This document shows positions 9,650 to 18,549 of a stretch of 64,000 nt of DNA, one piece after another. The stretch lies in assembly GCF_002836205.1 (NCBI RefSeq), contig NZ_PJBE01000013.1:372001-436000 (forward strand). Reading direction: 5' to 3'. The position numbers and the translations under genes were made by a program. Position 1 is the stretch's first letter. Each line of letters opens with the position of its first letter. Under the pieces are notes generated by a model that did no database searches, had not been told where the DNA came from, and saw only the letters and a list, made by a program, of their open reading frames with translations. The stretch comes from Shewanella sp. Choline-02u-19 (GTDB taxonomy: Bacteria > Pseudomonadota > Gammaproteobacteria > Enterobacterales > Shewanellaceae).

Positions 9650-10333
9650 GTGCGGATCTTACTTGTTGAAGACGATATTATGATTGGTGAAGCGATGCAG
9701 CAATCACTAATCGATGCGAGTTATGCTATAGACTGGGTAAACAATGGGCAAAGTGCATTAGATAGCCTAGCAACACATAATTATGACTGTGTGTTGCTAG
9801 ACCTTGGCTTGCCCGGCCTCGATGGTTTAGTTGTTCTGGCTAAGATCCGCGAAAAATATAACCTCGCAGTGATCGTCATCACCGCGAGAGACACCTTAAA
9901 AAGTCGTATTGACGGGCTCGACTCTGGGGCTGATGATTACGTGATTAAACCTTTTGACATGAGTGAACTGTTAGCAAGGATGAGAGCGGTTATTCGACGT
10001 CGAAGTGGCAATTCAGTACCGACCTTAGAAAGTAGCCAGCTTATACTTAATCCTGCCACTAATGAGGTGAGTTTTACGCAGACGTACGCAGACAAAATGG
10101 ATCTGCAATCCACTAGTATTCTTTTATCTAATCGAGAGTTTTCCCTACTTAGAGCATTATTGATGAGACCTGGCGCTATTTTATCTAAAGCTGATCTAGA
10201 GGAGAAAATTTATGGTTGGGGCAATGAAGTTGAGAGTAACGCGATTGAATATTTAATTCATTCACTGCGTAAAAAATTAGGTGCGATAACGATTAAAAAT
10301 ATTCGTGGTGTAGGATGGATGGTCTTAAAATAA
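9650..10333 (+). CDS. OmpR-family response regulator of the efflux operon
   Basis: A 227-residue two-domain regulator. The receiver domain has the acidic pocket LLVEDD (E7, D8, D9), the phosphoacceptor D51 in LLDLGLPGLDG and the conserved Lys in VIKPFDMSE. The C-terminal winged helix has SNREFSLLRALLMRPGAILSK-type sequence and ends with IRGVGWMV, typical of OmpR/PhoB DNA-binding domains. It starts with GTG, preceded by AAGG. It lies between the pump gene and the histidine kinase, so it probably responds to the pump's substrate or envelope stress and controls this operon. Confidence 0.92.
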   Translation: MRILLVEDDIMIGEAMQQSLIDASYAIDWVNNGQSALDSLATHNYDCVLLDLGLPGLDGLVVLAKIREKYNLAVIVITARDTLKSRIDGLDSGADDYVIKPFDMSELLARMRAVIRRRSGNSVPTLESSQLILNPATNEVSFTQTYADKMDLQSTSILLSNREFSLLRALLMRPGAILSKADLEEKIYGWGNEVESNAIEYLIHSLRKKLGAITIKNIRGVGWMVLK

Positions 10334-11652
10334 TGGCGATAGGTTCTTTAAAATATCAACTTTCCCTATGGCTGACAGTGAGCCTTATTACAGCGGCTGC
10401 GGGCATTGCGGGCTATACTTTTTTTAATACTTATCAAGAAGCTATTGAGTGGCAAGATGCAACATTAAAACAAGTATCAAAGCTATTTGATGCCGAGCAT
10501 AAACCTAAACCCAACACCATCATCAAAACAAAGAGTGAAAAGGGCATGCCTGAGATCCTTGTTGCGATACGAGATATGCATCAAACCCAAGCGCTTACAC
10601 TGCCTTTTAAAGATGTTTCTAAGCAACTCAATGACGGTTTGTATAATCTAACACTCGCTGAAAATGACTATCGAGTGCTAATTAGCTCATCGCTTGAAAG
10701 GCAGCAACTACTGGTTCTTCAAAAAACATCGGAGCGAGATGAGCTCGCATGGGAGATGGCTAGAGCCACCTTGTTACCCTTTATTGCTGTCATTCCTTTA
10801 TTAATTTTAATCATGAACCTAATACTGCATAGCCGACTTAAACCCATTCAGTTAGCGGCGAAAGCGGTAGAGTCTAGCTACCGACACAATATTAAACCTA
10901 TTTCACTTGAGGATCTGCCCACGGAGATTACCCCTTTCGTATCTGAAATTAATCACCTCATTGGCCGGTTGAAATCTTCGATAGAAGAGCAAGAAATATT
11001 CATTGCGAATGCGGCCCATGAGTTACGCTCACCGCTAACCGCATTATCACTCCAAGCTGAATGTATCGGAGATGAGAACCTTCCCGTAAAAGAGCTGCAA
11101 CGTGTCAAAGCACTCAGGTTAGGTATTGCGCGTAGTCGCAAGCTACTAGAGCAGCTGCTAACACTTGCTAGAGTTCAAGGCAGTCATATTGTCGAACATC
11201 AGACCGCTAATATTGAAGCGGTGCTGAAGAGTGTTATCGAAGATCTTTACCCTATAGTCGATGAAAAAAATCTAGACTTGGGTATAGAAGGGGATCTAAA
11301 CATCGACTGCCCACTCGATAAATTAGATCTATACACTTTATTCAAAAATCTACTCGATAATGCCATTCGCTATTCTCCTGAAGATGGCGTAATTGATATT
11401 CAAATAAGCCAACAGTCGGGTCAAACACAAATAACCGTCAGTGATAGTGGTATTGGTGTCACTCCTGAGCATCATGACAAGCTTCTTTCGCCATTTTATC
11501 GAGTTCAGGATAGTCAAAATACCAATATAGGCTCAGGGCTTGGCTTATCTATCGTTAATAGTATTGTTGAGAAACAAGGGGGGAGGATCAGCTTCGGTTA
11601 TACCGACGAAGTTCAAGCCAAAGGATTTAAAATAAAAGTGTTATTAACATAA
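10333..11652 (+). CDS. Sensor histidine kinase of the efflux operon
   Basis: A 439-residue kinase. I choose the ATG overlapping the regulator's stop (TAATG), giving MAIGSLKYQ; an in-frame ATG six codons upstream lies inside the regulator gene. Order: first membrane helix (~residues 8-30), periplasmic sensor of ~125 residues, second helix (ATLLPFIAVIPLLILIMNLI), HAMP-like linker, HisKA with the phosphorylated His in NAAHELRSPLTAL, then an ATPase domain with N box NLLDNAIRYSPEDG, G1 DSGIGV and G2 GSGLGLSIV. QseC/PmrB-like architecture. It is translationally coupled to its partner regulator. Confidence 0.92.
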   Translation: MAIGSLKYQLSLWLTVSLITAAAGIAGYTFFNTYQEAIEWQDATLKQVSKLFDAEHKPKPNTIIKTKSEKGMPEILVAIRDMHQTQALTLPFKDVSKQLNDGLYNLTLAENDYRVLISSSLERQQLLVLQKTSERDELAWEMARATLLPFIAVIPLLILIMNLILHSRLKPIQLAAKAVESSYRHNIKPISLEDLPTEITPFVSEINHLIGRLKSSIEEQEIFIANAAHELRSPLTALSLQAECIGDENLPVKELQRVKALRLGIARSRKLLEQLLTLARVQGSHIVEHQTANIEAVLKSVIEDLYPIVDEKNLDLGIEGDLNIDCPLDKLDLYTLFKNLLDNAIRYSPEDGVIDIQISQQSGQTQITVSDSGIGVTPEHHDKLLSPFYRVQDSQNTNIGSGLGLSIVNSIVEKQGGRISFGYTDEVQAKGFKIKVLLT

Positions 11653-11791
11653 CTCATGCTGTAACAAAACGGCCAAACGGCTCAGATGGCAGGGTACCTG
11701 ACGATATTGAAGTGTATTGTGAGCGGATGAAAAGAGGATGTACTCAAACGCATCTTAAGGCGCATTGTTAGTGACTTACTTCAGCGTTAAT

Positions 11792-11826
11792 AACTGAATA
11801 AGGGAGCTTAATCCCCTTATTCAGTT
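11792..11826. terminator. 13-bp perfect stem-loop between converging genes
   Basis: AACTGAATAAGGG and CCCTTATTCAGTT pair perfectly around nine bases. It lies between the kinase gene and the convergent phosphorylase gene. A T run is absent on either side, so termination is plausible by position but not textbook. Confidence 0.6.
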
Positions 11827-11890
11827 ACCTTGAATTCAATGGCCAAAAAAGCGCTGATTAGATCACTTAATTATCGCTATTGGTATAACA

Positions 11891-12715
11891 TCAAAAATGA
11901 TTTTCCATAAATGCTTTGATGAGATTGATAAAGTCATCCTGCGCTAACTTAGCACACTTAAGTGTTTGTTCATGGGATAGAGCTACATCGCCAAGTCCTT
12001 CAGCCATATTAGTGATTGCACAGATAGCCAATACGGGAAGGCTACAGTGAGCTGCAGATATAACCTCAGGTACCACAGACATTCCGACGACGTCTCCGCC
12101 AATGATCTGCATCATGCGTATTTCGGCAGCGGTTTCGAAATTTGGTCCACTGTAAGAGACAAATACTCCTTCAGTGGCATTAATACCCTCTCTTTTTGCT
12201 ACCGCCAATGCTTCCAGTCGTAAGGATTTGTCATAAGCATTCGCTAAGCTAAAAAAGCGTGGACCATAGGCATCATCATTACGTCCCGTCATAGGGGTGC
12301 CTGGCATGGTATTGATGTGGTCATTGAAAATAACGAGGGAGCCGACGTCGATAGTGTCGGGGCGTAAAGACCCTGCGGCATTCGTCACGATTAGCAATTC
12401 ACAGCCTAAACGTTTAAAAGTACGCACCGGATTTGTCATGACTTTCATACTTTGGTGTTCGTAGTAATGGCCGCGGCCTTTCATGCAAACAACGTCTATA
12501 CCATTCATTCGCCCTAAAACTAACTCGCCAGAGTGACCTTCGACAGTGCTGACAGGGAAACCATCAAGATCTTCATAGGCAATACAGACTCTGTCTTCCA
12601 GTTCGTCGGCAAAGCTCCCCAAGCCGGAGCCTAATATGAATGCAGCCTTGGGACTGAAATTTGGTTTAAGGGCTGAAATGGTGGCGAGTGCATTATCTAC
12701 TGGATCTATCTTCAT
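11891..12715 (-). CDS. Purine nucleoside phosphorylase (PNP-II / XapA type)
   Basis: A 274-residue enzyme of the trimeric PNP class, which cleaves purine nucleosides with phosphate to base and ribose-1-phosphate. Visible family features are the phosphate loop ILGSGLGSFAD, the phosphate-contacting EGHSGELVLG, KGRGHYYEH, TNAAGSLRP, and the base-binding SYSGPNFETAAEIRMM followed by DVVGMSVVPEV. The ATG is preceded by AAGGAA. A LysR regulator is transcribed divergently from a shared 132-bp region, as with E. coli xapA/xapR and other nucleoside genes, so inducible salvage is likely. Guanosine/inosine versus xanthosine preference cannot be read from here. Confidence 0.9.
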   Translation of the reverse strand: MKIDPVDNALATISALKPNFSPKAAFILGSGLGSFADELEDRVCIAYEDLDGFPVSTVEGHSGELVLGRMNGIDVVCMKGRGHYYEHQSMKVMTNPVRTFKRLGCELLIVTNAAGSLRPDTIDVGSLVIFNDHINTMPGTPMTGRNDDAYGPRFFSLANAYDKSLRLEALAVAKREGINATEGVFVSYSGPNFETAAEIRMMQIIGGDVVGMSVVPEVISAAHCSLPVLAICAITNMAEGLGDVALSHEQTLKCAKLAQDDFINLIKAFMENHF

Positions 12716-12847
12716 GGTTTGTTCCTTGCTGATTAATGATCTTAGGGGTAATTTACCCCAAGCTTTATTCTGAATTAATCACTAAATTCAGCGCTATTAT
12801 CCTGATTTTGCGTATAATCTAAGCGGTCAAACATTGAGGTGTGGATA
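12716..12847. promoter_or_regulatory. Divergent promoter region between PNP and LysR genes
   Basis: Contains two inverted repeats: GGGGTAA-T-TTACCCC at 12745-12759 and CTGAATT-N8-AATTCAG at 12770-12791. A TATAAT hexamer at 12813-12818 could be the -10 of the LysR gene. The repeats are natural candidates for the LysR operator; assignment is inference. Confidence 0.5.
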
Positions 12848-13777
12848 ATGAACATTAATGAAAATGTATTAAGTGGGCGTATAACATTAAAAATGCTCCG
12901 CTATTTTTATGCGGTGTCTCAATGTATGCATTTTGGACAAGCGGCAGCACAGCTTAATATTTCAAAATCGCCCTTGAGTGCTCAAATTAAAGAGTTAGAG
13001 TCTGTGCTTGATGTGACCTTGTTTGAGCGTACAACCCGCCATGTTCAGCTCACGGATGTGGGTTTATTGCTGAAACAGGAATGCGGACTGTTATTCGAAC
13101 TGTTTGGTGATTCGATAAACAAGGTGGCAAAGGCGGGACGAGCGTTAGATAACACGATTAATATAGGGTTAATGAGCTCGATATTCTGGGCTGGTTTCGG
13201 CACTGTTCTAAGAGAGTTCAAAAAGAGTTATCCGCAATATACCTTTAATTTTATTGAGTTATCACCGGAGAAGCAGAAGCAAGCGCTAATAAAGCATCGT
13301 ATCGATATTGGATTGGCCCGATTTGCTGATACCCGTAACATTTATCCGTTGAGTGAAAGGCTGTTATACGCAGAACCAATGTGTGTTTTGGTCTCTGATG
13401 AGCATCCATTGAAAATGAACCAAAGTCTCAGTATGGATGATCTAATTAATGAAGAGTTTGTGTTTATGAATCGTACTAACTCTGCATCCACCGATATGAT
13501 TATTGAGCGCCTTGTTGACAGTGGGTTTTACCCTAAGGTGACTCAGGAGGTCATTGAACCTACGACGTTAATGGCAGTGGTGGCGACGAGTACTATGGTG
13601 TCGATTGTTCCTCAAAGTTATCGTCAACATCAATGGCACAATGTGTGCTTTATTCCGTTGAAAGAGATGATTTTAGCTGATATTTACGCGATTTATGACA
13701 GCCGGAGTGAAAGAGAGTCCGTTAATGCATTTCTAGCCGAAGTTCCCGCTTTACTGAGCCTGCAAAATATCAATTAG
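12848..13777 (+). CDS. LysR-family transcriptional regulator, divergent from PNP
   Basis: A 309-residue regulator. I choose the ATG at the TGAGGTG-spaced position; a GTG nine bases upstream is in frame but lies within the ribosome binding site. The N-terminal winged helix is clear (MLRYFYAVSQCMHFGQAAAQLNISKS..., with SAQIKELESVLDVTLFERT), followed by the linker helix and a two-lobed effector domain. Divergence from a purine nucleoside phosphorylase suggests control of nucleoside salvage, similar in logic to XapR or PunR of E. coli. That link rests only on the neighbourhood. Confidence 0.88.
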   Translation: MNINENVLSGRITLKMLRYFYAVSQCMHFGQAAAQLNISKSPLSAQIKELESVLDVTLFERTTRHVQLTDVGLLLKQECGLLFELFGDSINKVAKAGRALDNTINIGLMSSIFWAGFGTVLREFKKSYPQYTFNFIELSPEKQKQALIKHRIDIGLARFADTRNIYPLSERLLYAEPMCVLVSDEHPLKMNQSLSMDDLINEEFVFMNRTNSASTDMIIERLVDSGFYPKVTQEVIEPTTLMAVVATSTMVSIVPQSYRQHQWHNVCFIPLKEMILADIYAIYDSRSERESVNAFLAEVPALLSLQNIN

Positions 13778-13993
13778 CGAATGAATTCGAATGAGTGTTC
13801 AGAGCCATTAAGCCACAAGGGGTTGTAGCAAATACCTCATCGGTAAAAGTGGCTTTATGCATTCACAGAGACAGCGCCTCTCGCGTGTGTGGCTTACGTC
13901 AGAGTTTTCCAGTAACTGATTCCAAGCTAATTACTGGCTGTATTTAATGGGGTGTCTGCGAATAGGCTTATTAGTATAGCGGTGTACTTAATA

Positions 13994-14431
13994 TCATTCT
14001 AACGTGCTCAGTAATTGGCGCACTTGGAGGCGGGTATCATCAATTTTTTCGACGACCTGCATAGCGCTGTTTTCATCGCTGGCGACACTCTCCCAGTTGA
14101 GTTGCCAATTGGCTTTTAACCTTTCTGTTGCCGCTTGAATTTCAGGTTCAGTAACAACACTCAGATCGGCAATTAAATTGACTTTTACCCAGCCTTTTCG
14201 CGGACTACCTTGAATGATATCTTGGTCATAATGGGCGGCGTAAATGATAGATTCAAGTTCTGAAAGCTGCAGTAACAGCTCGAAGCTGGCTGAGCGCACG
14301 TTGTTATTGTATTCAGTAATTTCCATGCGCCAAACGTTATAGCTAAAACCAACCAACGCAAACAACATACTAAACACTGCAGTGAGTTGAAAAATACTAA
14401 TGGTCTCAGTGCCCGAGATAGATACTTTCAT
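13994..14431 (-). CDS. Small membrane-anchored protein of unknown function
   Basis: A 145-residue protein with one N-terminal membrane segment (about residues 14-33, IFQLTAVFSMLFALVGFSYNVW) and a C-terminal soluble part rich in charged and helical sequence, ending with a probable coiled coil (VVEKIDDTRLQVRQLLSTLE is exactly such a stretch). The orientation suggests a periplasmic or cytoplasmic helical domain on a single anchor. GGAATGAATAA precedes the ATG. I do not recognise a family. It is divergent from the thioredoxin gene. Confidence 0.6.
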   Translation of the reverse strand: MKVSISGTETISIFQLTAVFSMLFALVGFSYNVWRMEITEYNNNVRSASFELLLQLSELESIIYAAHYDQDIIQGSPRKGWVKVNLIADLSVVTEPEIQAATERLKANWQLNWESVASDENSAMQVVEKIDDTRLQVRQLLSTLE

Positions 14432-14518
14432 TTATTCATTCCAGCCAATGGTCTTAAGTTAACTTTAGACAAAGACACTGACAAACCACCATAAATTTCA
14501 ACGTTGTTACTACACTGT

Positions 14519-14534
14519 AGTGATTTTCATCACA
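14519..14534. promoter_or_regulatory. CRP-like binding site
   Basis: AGTGA-TTTTCA-TCACA matches the CRP consensus TGTGA-N6-TCACA at nine of ten defined positions. It is located between the divergent small membrane protein gene and the tlpA-like gene, ~160 bp upstream of the latter. Site identity is inferred from the motif only. Confidence 0.5.
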
Positions 14535-14691
14535 AATTGTATTTAAAAGACGTTAGCTTGAATGATTAACAGCAGTGGCTCGGTCTATGTATAAGCTGAC
14601 TGAAAGCCATCAGCAGAGTCGCGTCTAACATGGCATATTGGAAAAGTAGGATTTAACGTGATTTTTTAACGCAGGGGCTAAAGAGGGTTAT

Positions 14692-15231
14692 ATGCATTTA
14701 ATCACTAAAAACGTAGCGCAGCGATTCAGCCAGCTTGTCAATATTAGCGTGCTGTTGGTCAGTATGGTGTTGGCAGGCTTTGTATTATCTGCAGCGGTTC
14801 TAGCGGAAGAAGTAAAGCCGATGGCAGCCGATTTTTCGCTTAAAGATGCCAGCGGCCAGCTACATTCGTTAGCCGATTATAAAGGCAAACCACTAATCCT
14901 GCATTTTTGGGCGACTTGGTGTCCTTACTGCAAAAAGCTGCAACCGGGACTTGAGAAGATCAGGCAAAACAATCAACAGAGCGATCTGCAAGTGTTAGCC
15001 ATTAGCTTTAACGAAGACGATGGCGCCAAACCTGCCGAGATGCTATTGGCCCGTGGTATTCAAATTCCTACACTGGTTGATGGTGAAAAAGCCGCTGCTG
15101 ATTACGCGGTGGCGGGTACGCCCACAACCTTCTTTATCAATCGCTTAGGCGAAGTGGTATGGAAGACCAATATATCCGATCCCAATGATCGCAAACTGGT
15201 CGACGCGACTGAGTATATTCTGGCTAACTAG
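14692..15231 (+). CDS. TlpA/ResA-like periplasmic thioredoxin-fold protein
   Basis: A 179-residue redoxin. The N-terminus has a signal peptide or anchor (about residues 16-38, ending AAVLAEE), then a TlpA-type thioredoxin domain beginning with ADFSLKDASGQLHSLADYKGK, the active site WATWCPYC (C77, C80) and the cis-proline region AGTPTTFFINRLGEVVW. The family reduces periplasmic disulfides, commonly apocytochrome c cysteines or metal-centre proteins. It converges on a ten-heme cytochrome gene, so a role in cytochrome maturation is tempting but unproven. GAGGG precedes the ATG, and a strong terminator follows. Confidence 0.85.
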   Translation: MHLITKNVAQRFSQLVNISVLLVSMVLAGFVLSAAVLAEEVKPMAADFSLKDASGQLHSLADYKGKPLILHFWATWCPYCKKLQPGLEKIRQNNQQSDLQVLAISFNEDDGAKPAEMLLARGIQIPTLVDGEKAAADYAVAGTPTTFFINRLGEVVWKTNISDPNDRKLVDATEYILAN

Positions 15232-15329
15232 GGTTTTAGCAACGATTTAAAAGCTGGACACTTGGTATTTAGAAGTAAGAATAGTGGGCTTGTTCTTGAG
15301 CGTTAGAGTGAGAACAAAGCTGATAAGAA

Positions 15330-15364
15330 AAGGCGAGCACTAATGACAGTGCTCGCCTTTTTTG
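15330..15364. terminator. Bidirectional rho-independent terminator
   Basis: AAGGCGAGCAC(TAATGACA)GTGCTCGCCTT followed by a T run on the + strand and preceded by an A-rich stretch, serving the thioredoxin gene and possibly also the convergent cytochrome gene. Confidence 0.9.
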
Positions 15365-15444
15365 TATCAGTCAGTACTTTCAACAGGAACATTTGATACT
15401 GACTTTATTTTTACAGCCTTAGTTCGCTAACGATTAGATGATCA

Positions 15445-17889
15445 TTAGTGTATTTGGCCGTGCACTTTATCAACGCCTGATGCGCTACCGATAGAGTGAC
15501 AGGTTGAGCAAGACTCAGTGCCAGTAGCTTGCGCTGCTGACGTTGCTCCAAATACTGCGCCGCCAGATAAGATCATGTGGTTCAGCATGCTTTGCTCTGC
15601 CGCGGTAATCGTGACCGGGACTTGTGGAAACTCGCCATTATCATAACCAGGGCCATTGCTGCTCAAATCTCGCGTTAGCAGAGTGGTACCATCGGCATCG
15701 AGTACCACTTTACCGTCTGAACCGATAAGTCCTGGACCGACACTTAGATGACAAGAGGTACATACAAGAGCGATAGGGCTGGTGTATACCGCACCGTCGC
15801 GCACTAGGTTGTTACCGTCACTGAGTGAGGTTGTTGGTGCTCGTGTGATTGAAGCTCTGCTGTTTTGTGTCAAAGGTAAATCAATTTGATTATCATCATG
15901 GCACTGAGCACAATCGCTGATAGGTGCAGAGTAGAACTCGTTACGTCCTACCATATCAAAGTCATTCTCGGCATTAACAAAGCGAAAGTTTGAGTGGATT
16001 TTGTGTACTTCAAACTTCAAATCACTAGAACCACCAGTCCGTGGAGAATCTGCTGGTGAACGAGTGAATCGATTTGAGTTATGGCAAGCTTTACATTGCG
16101 ACGGGTCATCTGAACGACGGCTGTCATGCTGAATAACTTGTTCATGGCACGAATCACACTTGTTAAAGTTAGCACCAAATTTAACTTCAAAATCAGGATT
16201 ATAAGTTAATGTTGCGGCATCAAAGAAATTATTGATCACCGTCGAAGGTGTTGAGATTTTCTCTAGTGCTCTATTGTCTTCACAGTTGACCAATTCATTA
16301 CGACTATCGACACACACTCCAGAAGAGATGAACGTCGTGAGAATATCGCCGCTAGTGAGTGCTTCACCCTGGTTAATATTCGAGTCTAGTGCAGTATCCC
16401 ACTGGCAAATAATGTCGCCAGTCGTTGCGCCTGCTTGGCAAAGTGGGTTTTTATCTAATTCAAAAGAGTTGGGCGTGTTCTTCGCAACATGAGTTTCAAA
16501 ACCAGCGCCGTTGTCCCAGTTTAGTAGCAGACGAACGCTATTTTTATACTGCAGGAACTCATCCGTTAGCGAAATACCATTGCCGTCTTTAGTGACGCGA
16601 ACATGCACATCGTAGGCGGTTGCGCTACTTGCGGTTAGATGGGTGACTTCAAACTTCACCCCATAATCAATACCCGCTGCTTTCTTACCTAGCGCTGCTA
16701 ACGTATGAACATTCTCAACAGACATCCCAGCGCCTTCACCATGACAAGATAAACAAGTGTCATTTTCAGCTGGGAACATGATGTGTTTTTCGCTGTTTGG
16801 CTTAGCCGTTAACATCGCTTCATTAAAGGCAATGTTATCGTGGCAAGATGAACAGGTTGCAACGGTAGGAATACTCTTCCAGTTACCGCCTTCAGAGGTA
16901 ATGACACCTTGAAGATCAGGGTTCGACACTAAATCAGCATCATCTGCATGGCAGCCTGTACAGTTACGGATGTCTTGTGGGTAGTTAATACCGTCAATAG
17001 TCCCTTTGTTATTTAACACCCAGAGACCATCGTTTTCTGCAAAAATGGTTTCTTTGTCGCCGTTGCGAGTAAATAGGCTGTACTTGTTACCCACTTCAGC
17101 TAGCGTCGGCAGATCAATACCTTGGTGTATTTTATGCGCCATGACTTTTAAATCTAAACTTTCACCGCTGATAGGGTCGTTCGCGTCTGGGTTGTGACAA
17201 GTCACGCAGTTGTCGGTATCAATTCTATTACCACCGTGGAATGCAAGCTCAGTGTGGCAGCTATTACAGCTTTCAATGGCCACAATCTGGCGAGACTCAC
17301 TGATGTCTCCACCTGCTGGTACCCAGTCAAATGTAGTGTTAGCCACTGGATAATTGTCAGACTTTCGAACTTCTAAACCGATTCGATGAGTCAGCGCTTC
17401 TTGCCACGCTATAGCTTCACCAGATATTGGGTCGGTTGTGCTCAATACATCGGCTGCGAACGTGTATTGATAACTACCATCCATTTTGTCTATCAATTCA
17501 CCCTTGTCAGCTGTTGGTAAGCTGACATTACTCACATCAGGATACTGTGCACTATCAATATCGGTAGCCTTGCGCAGATAGCTGCTCCAGTCTGTTGTGT
17601 AACCGTCTTCATCTGGAATGAGTTTAGCGAGGGTGGTGCGGACATCAGTTATGCCAACCAATGCTCTGCCGTTTTGGTCTTCAGCTGTAAAAGTGAAAGT
17701 CAGTTTATCTGCTTCGAAGGTTGGTTGTGACATAGTCACGGTTAAACTTGCTGCAGTAGATACGGTATTACCACTACTGGGTGGCCCATCTTCTCCTGGC
17801 GCACCATCATTACCATCATTACAACCCACTAAAATGACTGCGGCGACGATAGCCGCAAGTACATTATATTTTCTTATTTTTTTAGACAT
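15445..17889 (-). CDS. OmcA/MtrC-family decaheme outer-membrane c-type cytochrome
   Basis: An 814-residue lipoprotein: signal peptide with lipobox LVGC (Cys23) followed by a Gly/Asp/Pro-rich linker. Exactly ten CxxCH motifs are visible: CNSCH, CVTCH, CTGCH, CSSCH, CLSCH in the first half and CDSCH, CKACH, CAQCH, CTSCH, CSTCH in the second. This 5+5 layout with beta-rich domains between is that of the cell-surface OmcA/MtrC/MtrF family, which passes electrons to extracellular metal oxides, flavins or other acceptors. No MtrA (periplasmic) or MtrB (barrel) gene is adjacent, so it would have to depend on a conduit encoded elsewhere. At 814 residues it is longer than MtrC or OmcA of S. oneidensis. 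Acceptor specificity unknown. Confidence 0.9.
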   Translation of the reverse strand: MSKKIRKYNVLAAIVAAVILVGCNDGNDGAPGEDGPPSSGNTVSTAASLTVTMSQPTFEADKLTFTFTAEDQNGRALVGITDVRTTLAKLIPDEDGYTTDWSSYLRKATDIDSAQYPDVSNVSLPTADKGELIDKMDGSYQYTFAADVLSTTDPISGEAIAWQEALTHRIGLEVRKSDNYPVANTTFDWVPAGGDISESRQIVAIESCNSCHTELAFHGGNRIDTDNCVTCHNPDANDPISGESLDLKVMAHKIHQGIDLPTLAEVGNKYSLFTRNGDKETIFAENDGLWVLNNKGTIDGINYPQDIRNCTGCHADDADLVSNPDLQGVITSEGGNWKSIPTVATCSSCHDNIAFNEAMLTAKPNSEKHIMFPAENDTCLSCHGEGAGMSVENVHTLAALGKKAAGIDYGVKFEVTHLTASSATAYDVHVRVTKDGNGISLTDEFLQYKNSVRLLLNWDNGAGFETHVAKNTPNSFELDKNPLCQAGATTGDIICQWDTALDSNINQGEALTSGDILTTFISSGVCVDSRNELVNCEDNRALEKISTPSTVINNFFDAATLTYNPDFEVKFGANFNKCDSCHEQVIQHDSRRSDDPSQCKACHNSNRFTRSPADSPRTGGSSDLKFEVHKIHSNFRFVNAENDFDMVGRNEFYSAPISDCAQCHDDNQIDLPLTQNSRASITRAPTTSLSDGNNLVRDGAVYTSPIALVCTSCHLSVGPGLIGSDGKVVLDADGTTLLTRDLSSNGPGYDNGEFPQVPVTITAAEQSMLNHMILSGGAVFGATSAAQATGTESCSTCHSIGSASGVDKVHGQIH

Positions 17890-18549
17890 TTAATCAATCC
17901 CACTATATTACCAATTATATGCTGCATCTATTTGGGTACCGCCTGCTTATGAGTGCTGGCATCTACTCAAATAGAATCAAGATAAAGTTACGGCTAATAT
18001 TTTCCAGCATGGGTCGACTAATTTATAGATAACTAAAGTTCACCAGAATATAGGTTCTGATGATTATAATTATCTTTACTAATGTAACTTATTGATAGTG
18101 TTGGCTAATTCTTCTGCCCAAAGGGTGTAAATAAGAAGAGTTGCATGTAATGAATGTTCATTATTGTTAACTAGTTAACACTTAATCGTCGTGAATGTTG
18201 CTAGGTGAGCGGGTTGAGCGAGTTCAAGGCTCTCTATCCACGGCGATATGGCCGGACTGTTAACGCGGCTGAAGCGCATTTTTCGGTGAGATCCAGTGGT
18301 GAATCAGTGGGTTGAAATTATCAGTTTGAACGTTTTAATCTTGCTTTTTAACCGCCCATCGAACATTGAGGTTATTGTGTTTACCTAGTGAAAAAGACTA
18401 AAAAATAAACGTCAGCTATTCTAAAAGAATTACAAAGGAGTGTAATGAAGTGTAAAACGCCAAGACATGAATACAAACCTTATTTAGACTTTCGCGTCGA
18501 CCTTTGCTGACGGGTCATTTAAAACATCATTATCATGGATTTAAATTTT
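17890..18549. promoter_or_regulatory. 660-bp intergenic region with two palindromes upstream of an RND pump operon
   Basis: No gene supported. It separates the divergent decaheme cytochrome and RND adaptor genes. TGTTAACTAGTTAACA at 18165-18180 is a perfect 16-bp palindrome, and AATGAA-TG-TTCATT at 18149-18162 lies just beside it. Palindromes like these commonly bind TetR/MarR-type repressors; no such gene is nearby. Which of the two flanking genes they serve is uncertain. Confidence 0.45.
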
